Part shown: positions 1 to 5,611 of the stretch, piece after piece
How the letters are laid out: the number at the start of each line of letters is the position of its first letter
Position numbering within the stretch: the first letter of the stretch is position 1
DNA from: Kiritimatiellia bacterium
Lineage (GTDB): Bacteria; Verrucomicrobiota; Kiritimatiellia; RFP12; UBA1067
Length of the DNA: 8,193 bases
Direction of reading: 5' to 3'
Assembly (NCBI GenBank): GCA_016303225.1
Contig: JAEDMC010000135.1
Span: 1 to 8,193, forward strand
Translations under genes and position numbers: made by a program
Notes under the pieces: model-generated
What the model saw: only the letters and a program-made list of their open reading frames with translations
Told to the model about the DNA's origin: nothing
The model's database searches: none

Positions 1-49
1 GCAGGTTGACGGCCGCCAGCGCGGCGGCGAACAGACCGGAAATCTTCAC
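1..49 (-). CDS. 5' end of a secreted protein (partial, runs off the window)
   Basis: Only the first 16 codons are present, beginning with a GTG at 49-47. They read MKISGLFAAALAAVNL: a lysine followed by an alanine-rich hydrophobic stretch, the form of a Sec signal peptide. GTG is preferred because the nearby ATG at 54-52 is followed two codons later by TGA. A GAAGGGA-like ribosome site lies about 8 bases upstream of the GTG. A good sigma70-type promoter lies further upstream (94-123). The mature protein is outside the window, so no function can be given. A periplasmic binding protein such as the missing PotD is possible in principle, but nothing seen supports it over any other exported protein. 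Confidence 0.5.
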   Translation of the reverse strand, partial: MKISGLFAAALAAVNL

Positions 50-93
50 TGCATATTTCCCTTCAGGCAAGTATTTTCTTGTGATCGTTTGGT

Positions 94-123
94 AGTATAG
101 CAGTTTTCAGTTGGGCCAGTAAA
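94..123 (-). promoter_or_regulatory. Sigma70-type promoter for the partial secreted-protein gene
   Basis: On the minus strand TTTACT (123-118) and TATACT (99-94) are separated by 18 bases. The expected transcription start is near 87, giving a leader of about 38 nt that contains the GAAGGGA ribosome site. The -10 box matches the consensus at five of six positions and the -35 at four. Confidence 0.5.
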
Positions 124-140
124 GCGGGCTTCAGCCGCTA

Positions 141-202
141 GCGCGGTCTTGACCGACCTCGGCATCTGAGCATCTGAGCAAAAGTGCATCTGAGCTTTTT
201 CG
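141..202. repeat. Copy 1 of a 62-bp interspersed repeat with CATCTGAG octamers
   Basis: These 62 bases are identical to 2883-2944. The core at 163-194 is a tandem octamer array: CATCTGAG, CATCTGAG, a degenerate CAAAAGTG, then CATCTGAG, followed by CTTTTT. To its left only the second half of the GGTCAA/TTGACC hairpin seen in the other copy survives (GCGCGGTCTTGACC). The inverted hairpin on the right is absent, so this looks like a truncated copy. A reading frame crosses it, but the shared peptide follows from the shared DNA and is not evidence of coding. Confidence 0.85.
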
Positions 203-217
203 AATGAAAGACCCTAT

Positions 218-234
218 GTCTTTGCCCCAAAGAC
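218..234. repeat. Short perfect hairpin
   Basis: GTCTTTG and CAAAGAC form a 7-bp stem around CCC. No T-tract follows on either strand, so it is not a standard intrinsic terminator. It lies between the octamer repeat and the large palindrome and may be part of the inserted repetitive DNA. Confidence 0.4.
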
Positions 235-245
235 CCTCGATGCCC

Positions 246-392
246 CCGGTAGGGGCGGACGTCCTCGGCCGCCCGCAACCGCCCCACAACGCGATTTCGT
301 TTGATCGCGGTTGCGGGCCGCCCGGAGGTCGGCCCCTACCTCGGACTATCGAAACCGGCGCGGAGCGTCCCCACCGGTAGGGGCGGACGTCC
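246..392. repeat. Palindromic repeat element inserted in the PIN toxin gene
   Basis: The 19-mer CCGGTAGGGGCGGACGTCC occurs at 246-264 and again at 374-392 in the same orientation. Between them, 308-340 is an imperfect reverse complement of 248-281: both arms contain GGTAGGGGC and GGC(C/G)GCCCGCAACCG when read in the same sense. A smaller CGCGAT/ATCGCG stem sits in the centre. The right edge coincides with the point where the PIN-toxin reading frame loses similarity to its family. This looks like a small non-autonomous or REP-like element; no transposase and no clear target-site duplication is visible. Confidence 0.7.
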
Positions 393-495
393 CAGAGAAC
401 AACGCCCTGTACACCCGTGCCGGAGGGGAATCTGAGTTTCTCGTCCAGTATGCAGAGACGAGAACATTTGTGTCTATGACCGCCTTGACGTTCAT
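346..495 (-). pseudogene. Truncated PIN-domain toxin (remnant of a type II toxin-antitoxin pair)
   Basis: The frame begins with an ATG at 495-493 that overlaps the antitoxin stop as ATGA, typical of translationally coupled toxin-antitoxin pairs. The peptide starts MNVKAVIDTNVLVSAYW, with the PIN signature IDTNVLVSA and the first metal-binding aspartate at residue 8, and continues to PPARVYRALFSG at about residue 35. This matches the start of the 'PIN family putative toxin component' group of RNases, normally about 130-140 residues. From codon 36 the frame enters the palindromic element (TSAPTGGDAPRRFR) and stops at TAG (348-346). The missing roughly 100 residues, with the other catalytic acidic residues, are not found in any frame down to base 1. 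It is therefore almost certainly inactive. Family assignment rests on motif recognition only. Confidence 0.75.
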
Positions 496-848
496 CTTGC
501 ACCAGCCATCGCGAGTTCTTTTGCCTGTCGCTCACGTCTATCTTTGCGGGCGGCGGCAATTTCGGCATCAATCTCTTCCATCGTCAGTTCAGGAACGCCG
601 CGAGATTGCACATCTGCACGGATGCTCTCAAATGCCTTAAGTGCCTCTTCGCTTGTAACGCGCTTCTTCATTGGTGAGGCGGATACTGGATAGTCGCAAA
701 TCTCGAAAGGAATCCTACGGCTCCTCAAAGCGGCCTTTGCGAATACGACAAACGCCGTGGACATCGTCATCCCGATGTTCTCGCAGAACTGGCTGAAGTC
801 CCGCTTGAGACCGTCATCCATTCTTATGCTAAATGCTGTCTGTGCCAT
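492..848 (-). CDS. RelB/DinJ-family antitoxin (orphaned)
   Basis: This 118-residue protein has an N-terminal ribbon-helix-helix region of RelB/DinJ type: a short strand (TAFSIRMDD) at about residues 3-12, then KRDFSQFCENIGMTMSTAFVVFAKAALRSRRIPFEI at about 15-50. In this family the N-terminal part dimerises and binds the operator, while the C-terminal part wraps around the toxin. Here the C-terminus is charged and helical (EEALKAFESIRADVQ; EEIDAEIAAARKDRRERQAKE), as expected of a toxin-binding tail. The ATG at 848 has AGGAG nine bases upstream. The stop overlaps the ATG of the PIN-toxin remnant by four bases, so the original partner was a PIN RNase rather than RelE/YafQ. With the toxin destroyed, the gene may persist as a regulator, act against a related toxin elsewhere, or be decaying; its frame is intact. 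Confidence 0.88.
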   Translation of the reverse strand: MAQTAFSIRMDDGLKRDFSQFCENIGMTMSTAFVVFAKAALRSRRIPFEICDYPVSASPMKKRVTSEEALKAFESIRADVQSRGVPELTMEEIDAEIAAARKDRRERQAKELAMAGAR

Positions 849-880
849 TTTACACTTCTCCTGTCAATCAAAACGCACAC

Positions 881-909
881 ATTGTATCATATTGAGCCGT
901 CACAGTCAA
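881..909 (-). promoter_or_regulatory. Sigma70-type promoter for the antitoxin gene
   Basis: TTGACT (909-904) and TACAAT (886-881) lie exactly 17 bases apart on the minus strand, each with five of six consensus matches. Transcription should begin near 874, leaving a short leader with the AGGAG ribosome site. Antitoxins of this family usually repress their own promoter, but I do not see a clean inverted repeat here that would mark the operator. Confidence 0.7.
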
Positions 910-1062
910 GGAGGTTCACACAATCGTGGGGGATTTTGAAACTGCACGAGCGCGGCGGGAACCGGGGGTGCACCTTTCCACTCTTCCGTCTCATACCTCG
1001 CCTCGCCAGCCGAGCCCTTCGGGCGATACACTAAAACGGGCGGCTTACCGAGACCCGCAGGG
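910..1062. other. Gene-free stretch upstream of the antitoxin promoter
   Basis: No frame here has a credible start, ribosome site or recognisable protein. The one visible structure is a small GCCC-TTC-GGGC stem at about 1013-1023. The open frames of about 60-85 codons that cross it on both strands are arginine-, proline- and serine-rich, which is typical of GC-rich non-coding DNA. Confidence 0.5.
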
Positions 1063-1177
1063 TGAAATGATGTGCTTGCGGTCGGCGAAGATCGCCGCGA
1101 CAAATGATCGTCATTTCTCTGTCACCGTAAAGCCAAGGGAGGCGATCTTCAAGCCGAACCGCAAGCACTTCATTTCA
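1063..1177. repeat. Imperfect inverted-repeat element, about 115 bp
   Basis: The left arm (1063-1096) and the right arm (1141-1177) are reverse complements over about 34-37 bases. They share TGAAATGA, GTGCTTGCGGT and GAAGATCGCC, with one mismatch and a 3-nt gap. The 44-nt loop holds a second small palindrome, AAATGATCGTCATTT, at 1102-1116. There is no open reading frame for a transposase. The size and form suit a miniature inverted-repeat element or a large REP-type palindrome. Confidence 0.6.
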
Positions 1178-1297
1178 GTCGCGTAAGCGACTCGGCAAGT
1201 CGATGGGTTTTCGTGTACCAGCGCGAAGCGCAGCGAAGCCGGCCGCAAGGGCCAGCACAAATCGAGGCGATCGCGCCTCTGCGTGCGACGAAGTCGC
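1177..1297. repeat. Cluster of four short stem-loops
   Basis: Four compact hairpins follow one another: AGTCGC-GTAA-GCGACT (1177-1192, GNRA-type loop), GGCC-GCAAG-GGCC (1241-1253), the perfect 16-bp palindrome GAGGCGATCGCGCCTC (1264-1279) and GCGAC-GAA-GTCGC (1285-1297). No T-tracts follow them. No gene is visible. They may be remains of repetitive elements or a structured untranslated RNA. Confidence 0.45.
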
Positions 1298-1328
1298 CTG
1301 CGTGAAAACAGCTCTTGGGTTCAACAAG

Positions 1329-1358
1329 AAAAAACCGCACCCCTCAAGGACGGGGCGG
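1329..1358 (-). terminator. Intrinsic terminator of the DUF4143 ATPase gene
   Basis: Read on the minus strand, CCGCCCC (1358-1352) pairs with GGGG and CGG (1343-1335) around an 8-nt loop, with a 2-nt bulge. The stem is followed at once by TTTTTTC (1334-1328). It lies about 20 bases past the ATPase stop codon, as expected for a Rho-independent terminator. Confidence 0.65.
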
Positions 1359-1377
1359 GAGGAGGAACGATGACGTT

Positions 1378-2709
1378 TCAGTGAACATCTGCAAGCAGGC
1401 GTTTCCATTCTCCGATCATGTAGTGCGGAATCAGCCGGATGCCGTCCATGACGCCGAGGTTTTCCTGCGAAGTCCGAAGCCCCAGCCGGATGCCTTTCTC
1501 CTTCATGAGGATGTGGAGGCTCTTCATGGCGCCGCGCGTGCCGGCCTTGACCTCGACAGGCAGGACGGAGCCGTTGTGCTGCACGAGGTAGTCGACTTCG
1601 GCTGTCGAACTGGCGGCTTCCCGATGCCAGTAGAAGAGCGAGCCGTCTGTGAATGCATCGGACGCCTTGAGCAGTTCAAGTCCTACCAGCATCTCCGCGA
1701 GCTTGCCCTTGTTGATGAAGTCGGCGGGAGTCTGCGCGATAAGATCGGCAATGTCGAGGTCGCATTCATGCAGATAGAGACCCGTGTCGAGGAGCATGAA
1801 TTTGTTGGACTTGGGATTGACGTCGCCGCCGAGAGGAATGCCGTTGGCATGGCAGGACATGATCTTGACGATCAGCTTCGACAGTTCAAGGAGATCTGTC
1901 GCCTCCTTTGCCTGCCTGTATGACAGCTCCAGGTCGGAGTTGGTGTAGATGAACTTTCCGCCTGTCTGCGTGATCACGGACGCAAATGCATTTCGGACGC
2001 GCTCCGACGGCACCTTGTCGTCATATTTGCCGAAATCGGCCTTCAAGGAGGTCATGATGTCCTCGTGCATCCGGGCGACGGCGAGATAGCTCTGTGTCTG
2101 GACGTATGCGCCCACGGCAGCTGGCATGCCTCCGACTATGACGTAGGTTTTCATTCGGTCGAGCAGCAGGGAATGCTCAAGTTCCGAAAGCGGCCTGTCG
2201 AAGGTGGCCTCGCGCATATGCTCGACGAGAATGCCGTCGCCGATGGCCTCTGCGAACTCGGCGAACGAGAACGGATGGATGAAGGCGTTTCGTATCCTGC
2301 CGACGCCGAAGTCCTTGATCTTGCCGAACACGAATTCAAGGAGCGATCCGGTGGCGACGACGTGGAGTTCCGGCATGTCCTCGTAGAAGTAGCGAAGAGC
2401 GGAGATTGCCCGAGGGCACATCTGGATTTCGTCCAGAAAGAGAAGCGTCTTGCCTGGCACGACCTTTTTTTGCAGAATGCCCTCTATCTGCCTGATGATA
2501 CGGCAAACGTCGAGGTCGTCCTCGAAAATTCCAGAAAGGCGCCTGTCCTTCTCGAAGTTCAGCTCGACGAACGACTCGAATTGCTTGGCGAAATTGCGGA
2601 CAGCCGTAGTCTTGCCAGTTTGCCTCGCGCCACGCAGCAGCATGGGCTTGCGGAAACGGTCATTCTTCCATTCAAGTAGGGCTAAATCGATGTTTCTTGG
2701 GATGTACAT
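1378..2709 (-). CDS. AAA_14/DUF4143-family ATPase
   Basis: The 443-residue protein has the standard layout of the stand-alone AAA_14 plus DUF4143 family, whose cellular role is not established. Walker A is GARQTGKTT (27-35), Walker B is LLFLDEIQ (89-96, D93/E94), and a sensor-like VVATGSLLEF lies at 117-126. The family segment around HPFSFAEF is at 145-152. The C-terminal region has a PD-(D/E)xK-like arrangement: KLAEMLVGLEL with E339, AEVDYLV with D373, and PVEVKAG with E386/K388, so a nuclease-like fold is plausible. The chosen ATG (2709) has AAAGGAA about 6-8 bases upstream. The frame can be extended to a TTG at 2745, but that codon lies upstream of the predicted transcription start and lacks an SD. 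The gene is monocistronic, with its own promoter and terminator. The family name is secure; any biological function would be a guess. Confidence 0.92.
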   Translation of the reverse strand: MYIPRNIDLALLEWKNDRFRKPMLLRGARQTGKTTAVRNFAKQFESFVELNFEKDRRLSGIFEDDLDVCRIIRQIEGILQKKVVPGKTLLFLDEIQMCPRAISALRYFYEDMPELHVVATGSLLEFVFGKIKDFGVGRIRNAFIHPFSFAEFAEAIGDGILVEHMREATFDRPLSELEHSLLLDRMKTYVIVGGMPAAVGAYVQTQSYLAVARMHEDIMTSLKADFGKYDDKVPSERVRNAFASVITQTGGKFIYTNSDLELSYRQAKEATDLLELSKLIVKIMSCHANGIPLGGDVNPKSNKFMLLDTGLYLHECDLDIADLIAQTPADFINKGKLAEMLVGLELLKASDAFTDGSLFYWHREAASSTAEVDYLVQHNGSVLPVEVKAGTRGAMKSLHILMKEKGIRLGLRTSQENLGVMDGIRLIPHYMIGEWKRLLADVH

Positions 2710-2735
2710 GCAGATTCCTTTTATTTTCGGGTGGT

Positions 2736-2764
2736 AGGATATCAAAACATTGGCTGAAAATCAA
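2736..2764 (-). promoter_or_regulatory. Sigma70-type promoter of the DUF4143 ATPase gene
   Basis: TTGATT (2764-2759) and TATCCT (2741-2736) are 17 bases apart on the minus strand. Transcription should start near 2729, giving a leader of about 20 nt with the AAAGGAA ribosome site. The -35 box falls inside the most diverged of the three 33-bp repeat units, so a protein binding the array could contact RNA polymerase or block it. Confidence 0.6.
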
Positions 2765-2854
2765 GGGTGCTCGACGAAAAACAAAGGTAAGAAAGTGTTG
2801 GTTTTGACGAAATACAAAGGTTGAAAAGCCTTGGTTTTGACGAAATACAAAGGT
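2756..2854. repeat. Three 33-bp tandem repeats upstream of the ATPase promoter
   Basis: The core GACGAAATACAAAGGT is found at 2806-2821 and 2839-2854, and once with one change (GACGAAAAACAAAGGT) at 2773-2788, each exactly 33 bases apart. The two distal units also share TTGGTTTT before the core. The proximal unit is degenerate outside its core and contains the -35 hexamer of the ATPase promoter. Because 33 is a multiple of three, a crossing reading frame shows an 11-residue repeat (TFVFRQNQ); I take this as a by-product. Spacing of about three helical turns puts all cores on a similar DNA face, which suggests a binding-site array. Confidence 0.8.
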
Positions 2855-2867
2855 AAAAGTACTCGGA

Positions 2868-2979
2868 CGGTCAACACCGCTGGCGCGGTCTTGACCGACC
2901 TCGGCATCTGAGCATCTGAGCAAAAGTGCATCTGAGCTTTTTCGGTACTCGGTCAAGACCGCGCCAGCGGTGTTGACCG
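2868..2979. repeat. Pair of identical inverted 30-nt hairpins around the octamer array (REP-pair-like)
   Basis: The 30-mer at 2868-2897 is the exact reverse complement of 2950-2979. Each is itself a hairpin: CGGTCAACACCGC pairs with GCGGTCTTGACCG around TGGC, a 13-position stem with one mismatch. The 52-bp spacer carries the CATCTGAG octamer array (2905-2936). Bases 2883-2944 are identical to 141-202. The arrangement resembles paired REP sequences (BIME). It sits between the fucosidase stop and the ATPase promoter array; neither hairpin has a T-tract, though the leftward hairpin could still slow polymerase or protect the fucosidase mRNA end. Confidence 0.8.
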
Positions 2980-3003
2980 ACCGAGCACTTTGCGCATTTG
3001 AAC

Positions 3004-4674
3004 TTACTTGCCGATTGGATAGAGCTGAGCGGGTTTGAGGTTCGGCTGTCCTTCAATAGTCTTGGTCGCCCGCACCTTGAGATAGCGCGCCGTCGTCGGA
3101 GCGAAGCGGACGGACTGCATCACCGGATTCGCCCGCAGGTTGCCGAATTCGCCTTCAGACGCATTCGTCCAGTTCTTGCCGTCCGCACTGACGGACGCGA
3201 CATAGCCTGCCGTCATGCCGGCGAAACCGTCCGTCTGCGGCACATAGTCGAAGCCCTCGACCGAAACCGCTTTACCGAAGTCGGCGACGACCACAGCATT
3301 ACCCTCGGACAAAAAGCGAAGCGCCTTCCGGGGATAGCGTGGCGTTCCATCCGCCCCGGCGAGCTCCTTGCCCGCGAAGTCCTCAACCTTAGGAACGATT
3401 CGCAGTGCAAAGCTGCGGAGCGAGGGCTTGCCCTCGCAAGTTTCGGCGACGAAGGCGACGGCCTTCGCCGTCACCGGCGCAAAGCGGGCGATGCGGCAGT
3501 TGCCGACCTGGGGTCCGCGGGCAATGACAGCGCCGTCGGCCTCGACGCGCCAGGCGCCAATGCGCATACCGCCCTTTGCCAGGTTCTCGCGAATCTCGAC
3601 CGCGCTGAAAGTGCGGGGCTCGGGGAGCGTCATTGTGAGCGTCATCTCGTCCGCACTCTGCGTGAATTTAGCGTCCTTGGACATGTCTGAAGCCTTGTAG
3701 GCGCGCACGTAAGCCCCGAACTCCTTCAGGCGCTGCACATCGCCCGCTTCGAGGAGTCCGTCCATATTCGGCGCCAGACCGAGATCCAGGACGCCGCCGC
3801 GACCGACCGACTCAAAGTAGCAGTCGACGAGCGTTGACAGCGGCTTTGCCTGATCGTTCTGGTGCCAAAACCAGGTGCGGCGGAGGGGCGTGTCAGCCTC
3901 GGGGGGACAGAAGTAAGCTTTGCCGTCGCGCATGCGATAAAACTTATAGTCCTCGGCCACGGTGCCTTTCTCGTTGTACGGCCAGCAGACCGTGCGGTCA
4001 GTCACATACGAGCTGAACGCGACTGCGTTCTCACTCTTCTTGAACAGCGTATCGAGCAGCAACCCCGACTTGTAGTAGACCGCGGCTCCGCCTGGTAGCG
4101 TGCGCCTTTCCTTCGCGCCACCGTACCACCCGTCGCCGCCGTTCGCGCCGTCCAGCCAGATTTCGGTAATCGGCCCGTAGTTATCCATAAGATCCGCCCA
4201 CTGCGCGTGGAAATAATCCACATAAGCCGGGCGGGCATACTCGGCGTGATGGCGATCCCACGGCGACAGGTAGGCCGCGAACTCGAGCCCTGCCGCATGC
4301 GTCGCCTCACGCACTTCCTTAACGAGATCGCCCTTGCCGCCCTTCCATGGCGTATTCGCGACAGTGTAGTCGGCATTGAGCTTCGACGGCCAGAGGCAGA
4401 AGCCGTCATGATGCTTGCAGACAAAAATGATACGCTTGACGCCGCCCGCCTTGGCGGCTGCGACCCATTGACGCGCGTCAAGTTTCGTCGGATTGAAGAT
4501 CGCCGCCGGCGTGTCGCCGTAGCCCCATTCCTTGTCCGCATAAGTATTCAGCCCGTAGTGGACGATTGCGACGATTTCGAGGTCGAGGAAATGCTGGGTT
4601 GGCGCCGAAGGCGGCACGGCTGCCGAGGCGGCAGAGAGGAACGCCGAGGCAAAGACTATAATGAAGAGTTTCAT
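3004..4674 (-). CDS. Secreted GH29 alpha-L-fucosidase with C-terminal discoidin-like domain
   Basis: The 556-residue protein starts with a clear Sec signal peptide, MKLFIIVFASAFLSAASA, probably cut before AVPPS. The GH29 barrel spans about residues 25-330: HYGLNTYADKEWG (39-51), the HHDGF motif (88-92), and EIWLDG (171-176), where D175 fits the GH29 catalytic nucleophile. DLGLAPNMDG at 297-306 occupies the place of the usual LNVPPN-type motif. The enzyme should release L-fucose from glycans, in the periplasm or outside. The C-terminal part (about 445-556: VVVADFGKAVSVEGFDYVP, YVASVSADGKNWT, ARYLKVRATKTI) resembles an F5/8 type C (CBM32-like) domain and may bind sugar. The ATG at 4674 is chosen because it begins the signal peptide; the longer frame to 4731 only adds translated hairpin DNA. 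No SD is evident. The acid/base residue cannot be assigned from sequence alone. Confidence 0.92.
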   Translation of the reverse strand: MKLFIIVFASAFLSAASAAVPPSAPTQHFLDLEIVAIVHYGLNTYADKEWGYGDTPAAIFNPTKLDARQWVAAAKAGGVKRIIFVCKHHDGFCLWPSKLNADYTVANTPWKGGKGDLVKEVREATHAAGLEFAAYLSPWDRHHAEYARPAYVDYFHAQWADLMDNYGPITEIWLDGANGGDGWYGGAKERRTLPGGAAVYYKSGLLLDTLFKKSENAVAFSSYVTDRTVCWPYNEKGTVAEDYKFYRMRDGKAYFCPPEADTPLRRTWFWHQNDQAKPLSTLVDCYFESVGRGGVLDLGLAPNMDGLLEAGDVQRLKEFGAYVRAYKASDMSKDAKFTQSADEMTLTMTLPEPRTFSAVEIRENLAKGGMRIGAWRVEADGAVIARGPQVGNCRIARFAPVTAKAVAFVAETCEGKPSLRSFALRIVPKVEDFAGKELAGADGTPRYPRKALRFLSEGNAVVVADFGKAVSVEGFDYVPQTDGFAGMTAGYVASVSADGKNWTNASEGEFGNLRANPVMQSVRFAPTTARYLKVRATKTIEGQPNLKPAQLYPIGK

Positions 4675-4700
4675 GGCGTTTACGAGAGTTGTGACGCGAT

Positions 4701-4727
4701 TACGGCCCGGACGGAGTCCGGGCCGTA
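4701..4727. repeat. Perfect 12-bp stem hairpin between potC and the fucosidase gene
   Basis: TACGGCCCGGAC (4701-4712) and GTCCGGGCCGTA (4716-4727) pair fully around GGA. It starts 13 bases after the potC stop. The downstream minus-strand sequence (ATCGCGTCAC) lacks a U-tract, so it is not a canonical intrinsic terminator. It could protect the pot mRNA 3' end or attenuate read-through into the fucosidase gene. No separate promoter is obvious for that gene, so the two may be co-transcribed. Confidence 0.75.
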
Positions 4728-4739
4728 CCAACGGAAATG

Positions 4740-5564
4740 TTAGCGCGCCTTGCCCTTCGGCTGGCTGTTGGCCGTCAGGAGCTTCGAGATTCCCACGAGC
4801 GCACAGGTGAAGAGAAGCATGAGCGTCGAGAGGGCGAAAACGCTCGGGAGATTCCGCGAGTGCTTCGTCATCGACGAGACGTACGTCGGGAAGGTGTTCG
4901 TTCCCGCGCCGTTCACGAAGGACGTGATCACCACGTCGTCAATCGAAAGCGTAAAGGCAAGAAGTCCGCCCGCCACGATGCCCGGAAGGAGAATCGGCAG
5001 CTCCACGTGGAAGAACGCGTACCACGGCCCCGCACCAAGGTCATAGGCCGCCTCCGTGATGCGGTCGTCGAAGTCCTGCAGGCGCGCGAGAACCGTCATC
5101 ACCACGTAGGAGACGCAGAACGTGACGTGCGCAATCAGGATCGTCCAGAACCCGCAGTCGACCTTCACCGCCACGAACAGCATGAGAAGCGAAATGCCAA
5201 TCAGGATATCCGGCATGATGAGCGGCGTGTAGACGAGCGCATGGTGAATCGACTGAAGACGTCCCTTCCAGCGGTGGAGCGCCAGCGCGGAAGTCGTCCC
5301 GATCACGCTCGAAACGAGCGTCGCAAGACCCGCGATCGTCAGCGACAGCCAAAAGCTGTCCAAAAGCGCCGAGACGGAACGATTCCCCGAGAAGATCTGC
5401 TCGTACCACTTCATCGTGAAGCCTGTGAACTCCCCCTTGGCGTCAAAGAAGCTCATCGTGATGCCGTTCGGAATAAACCCGTAGACGACCACCAACAGAA
5501 TCGGCACATACAAAAACGCAAGCACAAAGCCCAGCACCGCCACGGAGAAGAAGGATCTTTTCAT
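4740..5564 (-). CDS. potC: Spermidine/putrescine-type ABC transporter permease PotC
   Basis: This 274-residue inner-membrane permease is close to the usual PotC length. It has hydrophobic segments at about 7-30, 70-95, 110-135, 142-162, 193-215 and 242-262, fitting six membrane spans. The cytoplasmic EAA loop, which docks on the ATPase, is EAAYDLGAGPWYAFFHVELP at 171-190. It would form the translocation pore with PotB. PotC-like features include the short N-terminus leading into LYVPILLVVVYGF and the WYEQIF segment at 53-58. The ATG at 5564 has AGGG five bases upstream, just after the tandem octamers. It is the last pot gene; where potD would normally follow there is a hairpin and a fucosidase. 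Confidence 0.93.
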   Translation of the reverse strand: MKRSFFSVAVLGFVLAFLYVPILLVVVYGFIPNGITMSFFDAKGEFTGFTMKWYEQIFSGNRSVSALLDSFWLSLTIAGLATLVSSVIGTTSALALHRWKGRLQSIHHALVYTPLIMPDILIGISLLMLFVAVKVDCGFWTILIAHVTFCVSYVVMTVLARLQDFDDRITEAAYDLGAGPWYAFFHVELPILLPGIVAGGLLAFTLSIDDVVITSFVNGAGTNTFPTYVSSMTKHSRNLPSVFALSTLMLLFTCALVGISKLLTANSQPKGKAR

Positions 5565-5576
5565 CGCTGCCCTTAC

Positions 5577-5608
5577 CTTAACCGCTTAACCTCTTAACCG
5601 CTTAACCT
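5577..5608. repeat. Tandem octamers in the potB-potC junction
   Basis: The 16-mer CTTAACCGCTTAACCT occurs twice head to tail (5577-5592, 5593-5608), equal to four octamers CTTAACC(G/T). On the coding strand each reads GGTTAAG and holds a TAA. With an 8-bp period, three successive copies place TAA in all three frames. The array fills most of the 47-bp gap between the potB stop and the potC ATG. Confidence 0.85.
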
Positions 5609-5611
5609 TCA

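Noticed and set aside
131..571. A 146-codon minus-strand frame across the toxin-antitoxin junction
   Set aside because: It reads the 3' part of the antitoxin and the toxin start out of frame, then the palindromic element and the 62-bp repeat. Its tail matches another frame only because the DNA repeat is shared.
906..1186. Frames of 65-86 codons upstream of the antitoxin
   Set aside because: They cross the inverted-repeat element or the antitoxin -35 box and have a composition typical of non-coding GC-rich DNA.
141..2944. The repeats and spacers considered as a CRISPR array
   Set aside because: The only regular arrays have 7, 8 or 33 bp periods with repeats filling the period and no unique spacers; no cas genes are present.
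2672..2956. A 94-codon minus-strand frame with 11-residue repeats (TFVFRQNQ)
   Set aside because: It runs through the hairpin element, the 33-bp array, the ATPase promoter and the start of the ATPase gene. The peptide repeat is explained by a DNA period divisible by three, and no ribosome site precedes it.
2950..2979. The leftward hairpin as an intrinsic terminator of the fucosidase gene
   Set aside because: On the minus strand the stem is followed by AGTACCGAAAAAG, with no U-tract, and the identical inverted copy nearby is better explained as a repeat element.
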